Assembly (NCBI GenBank): GCA_016124945.1
Contig: WGMT01000062.1
Coordinates: 62,001-126,000 of the forward strand
DNA: 64,000 bases
DNA from: a bacterium
Lineage (GTDB): Bacteria > Chloroflexota > Anaerolineae > Caldilineales > Caldilineaceae
Direction of reading: 5' to 3'
In this document: in pieces, positions 61,924-64,000 of the stretch
How positions within the stretch are numbered: position 1 is the stretch's first letter
Layout: each line of letters starts with the position of its first letter
Made by a program: the position numbers and the translations under genes
The notes under the pieces: model-generated
Databases searched by the model: none
What the model was told of the DNA's origin: nothing
What the model saw: the letters and a program-made list of their open reading frames with translations, nothing else

Positions 61924-63639
61924 TCAGGCGTCTTCTGATTTTTTCTTTGGGCGGAAGCCAACGGCAGACGGAGAAGAAGGCAAGGTAACGGGGATCGTGT
62001 TAACCGGATGCTGGTGAACGGTACCGATATTGTCCTTCCAGCTTAAGCCGACACCTAGCTGTGCCGGTACATATTTGTCTTCCGCCTCCCAAACCTTGGC
62101 ATTTTCTGTGACCAAATAGAGCAAATCTTTGATCGTGTAGCTGTCAACAACGTTCATTGTACTGGCATCGAGAATACCGGCATCGATGTGTTTTGCGATT
62201 TCTACCGCCAGTGGGTGATTGGTTGCTTTCAGTGTACCGAAGGGCTTATCTAGATCGTCGGAAGCCATCTTGTTGGCAAGATCATAGATCATCTGCTGTT
62301 GGGGCGGCAGAGGATTGGGAATCGGAATCCCAAAGGACTTTAATGTTTGTTTGTATACATTTTCAATATCTGTAGCTGACTGTTTCGCCACAAAGTTGGC
62401 CCTGTCCTGAATCCAGGCGAGCCGAATTTGCGCAAACTTATCCGCTGTAGATCGGAGCTGTGTAGTACCCGCTCGAGTTGTGCGCGAGTAGTCTGGGATC
62501 ACCTGGTACTCGGCTTCTTGATAGTTGCCCTTTGCCACCTCCAACCAGGTCTTTTTTGCATCGTCTTCAATCAGGTTTTCATGTTTCCCATTGGCGTCAT
62601 TGCCGCCCGTCTTTGGGCTTTGTTTGCCAGTCAACGGGACCATGTTGTAGTCAAGCCCAGGCCCGCCGATGTTGTGGTTCAGAAGGTGGCCCTGTACATA
62701 AATTGTGGTTTTGCCGCCAGGCGGTACATGCTGCTCCAACTGTTTCATCCACACTGGACTACCCTTCGGGCCGAACCCTTTTACCAGCCCACCAGGGCGC
62801 ATTAGCACAGTCATCCCGGTGCCGGCTCCCCAACTGGTTAACCCATGCCATTTGATGAGGCTGGCGTTCTTGCCCTTTTTGGCTTGAATGCTGCCGCTGA
62901 TGAGGTTAGTGAGGGTAGTTGGCGCATTTTGCATGTAGGCGTTTAGAAAGTTCATCTGATCGCTTGTGTTCGCATCTTCGTCGGGTGCTCCTTTGCCACG
63001 AAGATACGTGACCACGTTGTCTGTTGTCAGTCCGTGTTTGGATAAACTGGCCATCTCGCGCAAATCAGGTTCTTCCATGCTGCCGCTTAAGAGTTCGACG
63101 AGATCATGGATATTCTGATCGAGTATCCAGGCGTTGATGATCTCCTCTTGGTGGGGTGGCGTGATGATGGCAGGTAACCGGTTACTTTTTAAATATTGCG
63201 AAAAGCCCTCTCTCTGAATCGGCAGATCGCTTTGTCTTTTGCCCACAAAATGAACTTGGCTGACTACGTCTTCTTTACGCTGTGCCACAAACCCTTTTTT
63301 CTGATGGGCAACAGGGTTGGATTGCGGCGCAGAGATGCTACCTGACTGGTTCGCCTGTTCCCGTGCGGATCTGCCGGCTTCGTGCCTGGTTTCATAAACA
63401 AATGGGGCGTTCGATGTTTTGTGCTCCTCCGATTTGGAAAGCAGGCCAATCACCGCACGGTTGCCGATTGTGCGCTGCAAATGCTTGACCTCTGTCACCG
63501 TCAGTGAAGCGGGGTCTGGATAAACTCGTTGCAAAACCAAAGGAGTGGACAGAAGGAGCCGCGATTGCGCTTGTGGTTTTCCCGTATGCTGCTCTGTTGA
63601 TAAACGACTGCCTGTTGGCTTTTTGGTAGACCCGCGCAT
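61924..63639 (-). CDS. Candidate eCIS effector with LQRTIGN-type N-terminal motif and nuclease-like C-terminal region
   Basis: 571 aa from the ATG at 63639 (GTG 63642 is adjacent). Residues about 35-70 contain VLQRVYPDPAS then VKHLQRTIGNRAVIGLLS. An LQR-IGN-AV-LL helix of this kind is a frequent N-terminal mark of proteins linked to eCIS, often next to DUF4157. A polar, probably disordered stretch follows (70-145). Residues about 290-400 show YVQGHLLNHNIGGPGLDYN, VPLTG, then a later N--H--IE pattern (NDANGKHENLIED). This resembles DNA/RNA non-specific or HNH-like nucleases, whose G-H---N--GGP and N--H residues bind metal. No DUF4157 is present. No immunity gene is obvious beside it. It lies 28 kb from the particle operon. 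Confidence 0.6.
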   Translation of the reverse strand: MRGSTKKPTGSRLSTEQHTGKPQAQSRLLLSTPLVLQRVYPDPASLTVTEVKHLQRTIGNRAVIGLLSKSEEHKTSNAPFVYETRHEAGRSAREQANQSGSISAPQSNPVAHQKKGFVAQRKEDVVSQVHFVGKRQSDLPIQREGFSQYLKSNRLPAIITPPHQEEIINAWILDQNIHDLVELLSGSMEEPDLREMASLSKHGLTTDNVVTYLRGKGAPDEDANTSDQMNFLNAYMQNAPTTLTNLISGSIQAKKGKNASLIKWHGLTSWGAGTGMTVLMRPGGLVKGFGPKGSPVWMKQLEQHVPPGGKTTIYVQGHLLNHNIGGPGLDYNMVPLTGKQSPKTGGNDANGKHENLIEDDAKKTWLEVAKGNYQEAEYQVIPDYSRTTRAGTTQLRSTADKFAQIRLAWIQDRANFVAKQSATDIENVYKQTLKSFGIPIPNPLPPQQQMIYDLANKMASDDLDKPFGTLKATNHPLAVEIAKHIDAGILDASTMNVVDSYTIKDLLYLVTENAKVWEAEDKYVPAQLGVGLSWKDNIGTVHQHPVNTIPVTLPSSPSAVGFRPKKKSEDA

Positions 63640-63690
63640 CACAGATGCTTTCTGGTAGAGTAAAACTTAGTGTGGACGGTTTAAGACATC

Positions 63691-63720
63691 ATTATCGAGG
63701 ATACGATTTTGGAATGCAAA
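63691..63720 (-). promoter_or_regulatory. Weak promoter candidate for the effector gene
   Basis: On the minus strand TTTGCA (63720-63715), 18-bp spacer, GATAAT (63696-63691), about 52 nt before the ATG. The -10 is good and the -35 weak. Confidence 0.3.
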
Positions 63721-63825
63721 CGTACTGGCACCTATCTGATCTGCTAGGTAATGCCTCCACGAACAGGGGATGCGGCTACATGGGATAATGGATAAAGTAT
63801 AAACGTATTCCCTATCGGTCTATTT

Positions 63826-63910
63826 GGACCATCCAGAGTTGGACCATCCAGAGTTGGACCATCCAGAGTTGGACCATCCAGAGTTGGACCATCCAGAGTT
63901 GGACCATCCA
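63826..63910 (+). repeat. 15-bp tandem repeat, 5.7 copies
   Basis: GGACCATCCAGAGTT repeated exactly at 63826, 63841, 63856, 63871 and 63886, then a truncated GGACCATCCA (63901-63910). It ends 14 nt before the next ATG, with the ribosome site AGAAGGAG in between. The copies are identical, so expansion is recent. It is not a CRISPR: there are no spacers. Confidence 0.95.
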
Positions 63911-63924
63911 CAGAAGGAGAAATC

Positions 63925-64000
63925 ATGTCGATGGAATTTCAGAATATTTCGACTGCGTTTGCCGATGCTGTTGCACATGCATCGAATAGCATTGTTCGTG
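63925..64000 (+). CDS. N-terminus of a probable S1C (HtrA-like) serine protease, cut by window edge
   Basis: Only 25 residues are visible (MSMEFQNISTAFADAV, then AHASNSIVR). ATG 63925 has AAGGAG 6-7 nt upstream. The stretch LS-ALADAVE--S-SIVRV typically opens cytoplasmic trypsin-like S1C proteases in Chloroflexota; here it is a resemblance over a very short span, so the family call is tentative. Confidence 0.4.
   Translation, partial: MSMEFQNISTAFADAVAHASNSIVR

Noticed and set aside
63826..63910. CRISPR-like array
   Set aside because: The units are contiguous 15-mers without spacers and no cas genes are present.
63744..63926. Minus-strand ORF encoding repeated DGPTL
   Set aside because: It is only the translation of the 15-bp tandem array, has no ribosome site, and overlaps the leader of the protease gene.

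Overview
The window is a moderately GC-rich stretch of a bacterial chromosome that looks like a Chloroflexota member (Anaerolineae/Caldilineae type). This is inferred from secreted multidomain proteins with P/T-rich linkers, a C-terminal LPLI-type motif, a BTAD-family regulator, very large DUF11-repeat surface proteins, and housekeeping genes of that flavour. No rRNA, tRNA, CRISPR array, capsid, portal or terminase gene was seen.

Layout. (1) 1-4.4 kb: the 5' part of a urea-type ABC transporter binding lipoprotein (minus strand), a 0.6 kb divergent intergenic region, and a secreted clostripain-like (C11) protease, closed by a perfect 22-bp terminator hairpin. (2) 4.5-6.5 kb: a minus-strand BTAD/SARP-type regulator with an AAA ATPase domain. 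(3) 6.7-33.4 kb: one co-directional extracellular contractile injection system (eCIS, phage-tail-like particle). In order it encodes an AAA+ ATPase, DUF4255 cap, one sheath, tube 1, a methyltransferase/TPR protein, a tail-assembly-chaperone-like protein, a DUF6760 protein, tube 2, a small protein, tube 3, a 2530-aa DUF4157 protein, a LysM hub protein, a VgrG-like spike, a PAAR tip, gp25, gpJ, gpI, a DUF4159 protein and a protein-lysine-methyltransferase-like protein. (4) 33.7-56.7 kb: a surface-protein gene set (FHA protein, vWA membrane protein, FHA/Ig membrane protein, FG-GAP protein, 3976-aa DUF11/PKD/cadherin-like adhesin). (5) 57-61.9 kb: KtrA, HisD, HisC, a methyltransferase and a LuxR-type response regulator. 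(6) 61.9-64 kb: a minus-strand candidate eCIS effector and the start of a probable S1C serine protease behind a 15-bp tandem repeat.

How they work together. The eCIS genes encode most parts of a contractile nanomachine: sheath, tube, cap, spike, baseplate and an ATPase. 11-bp direct repeats between the divergent BTAD regulator and the ATPase suggest that this regulator switches the operon. The distant minus-strand 571-aa protein carries the LQRTIGN-type N-terminal motif seen on eCIS-associated cargo, followed by a nuclease-like region.

The most unusual observations are: a G7 slippery site that would fuse the chaperone-like ORF to the P2 GpE-like DUF6760 protein by -1 frameshifting (a lambda G/GT or P2 E/E' arrangement inside an eCIS); a 2530-aa disordered protein with two complete and three decayed DUF4157 units; two methyltransferases built into the particle operon; a MITE-like insertion between tube genes; and the regulator-repeat-eCIS arrangement.
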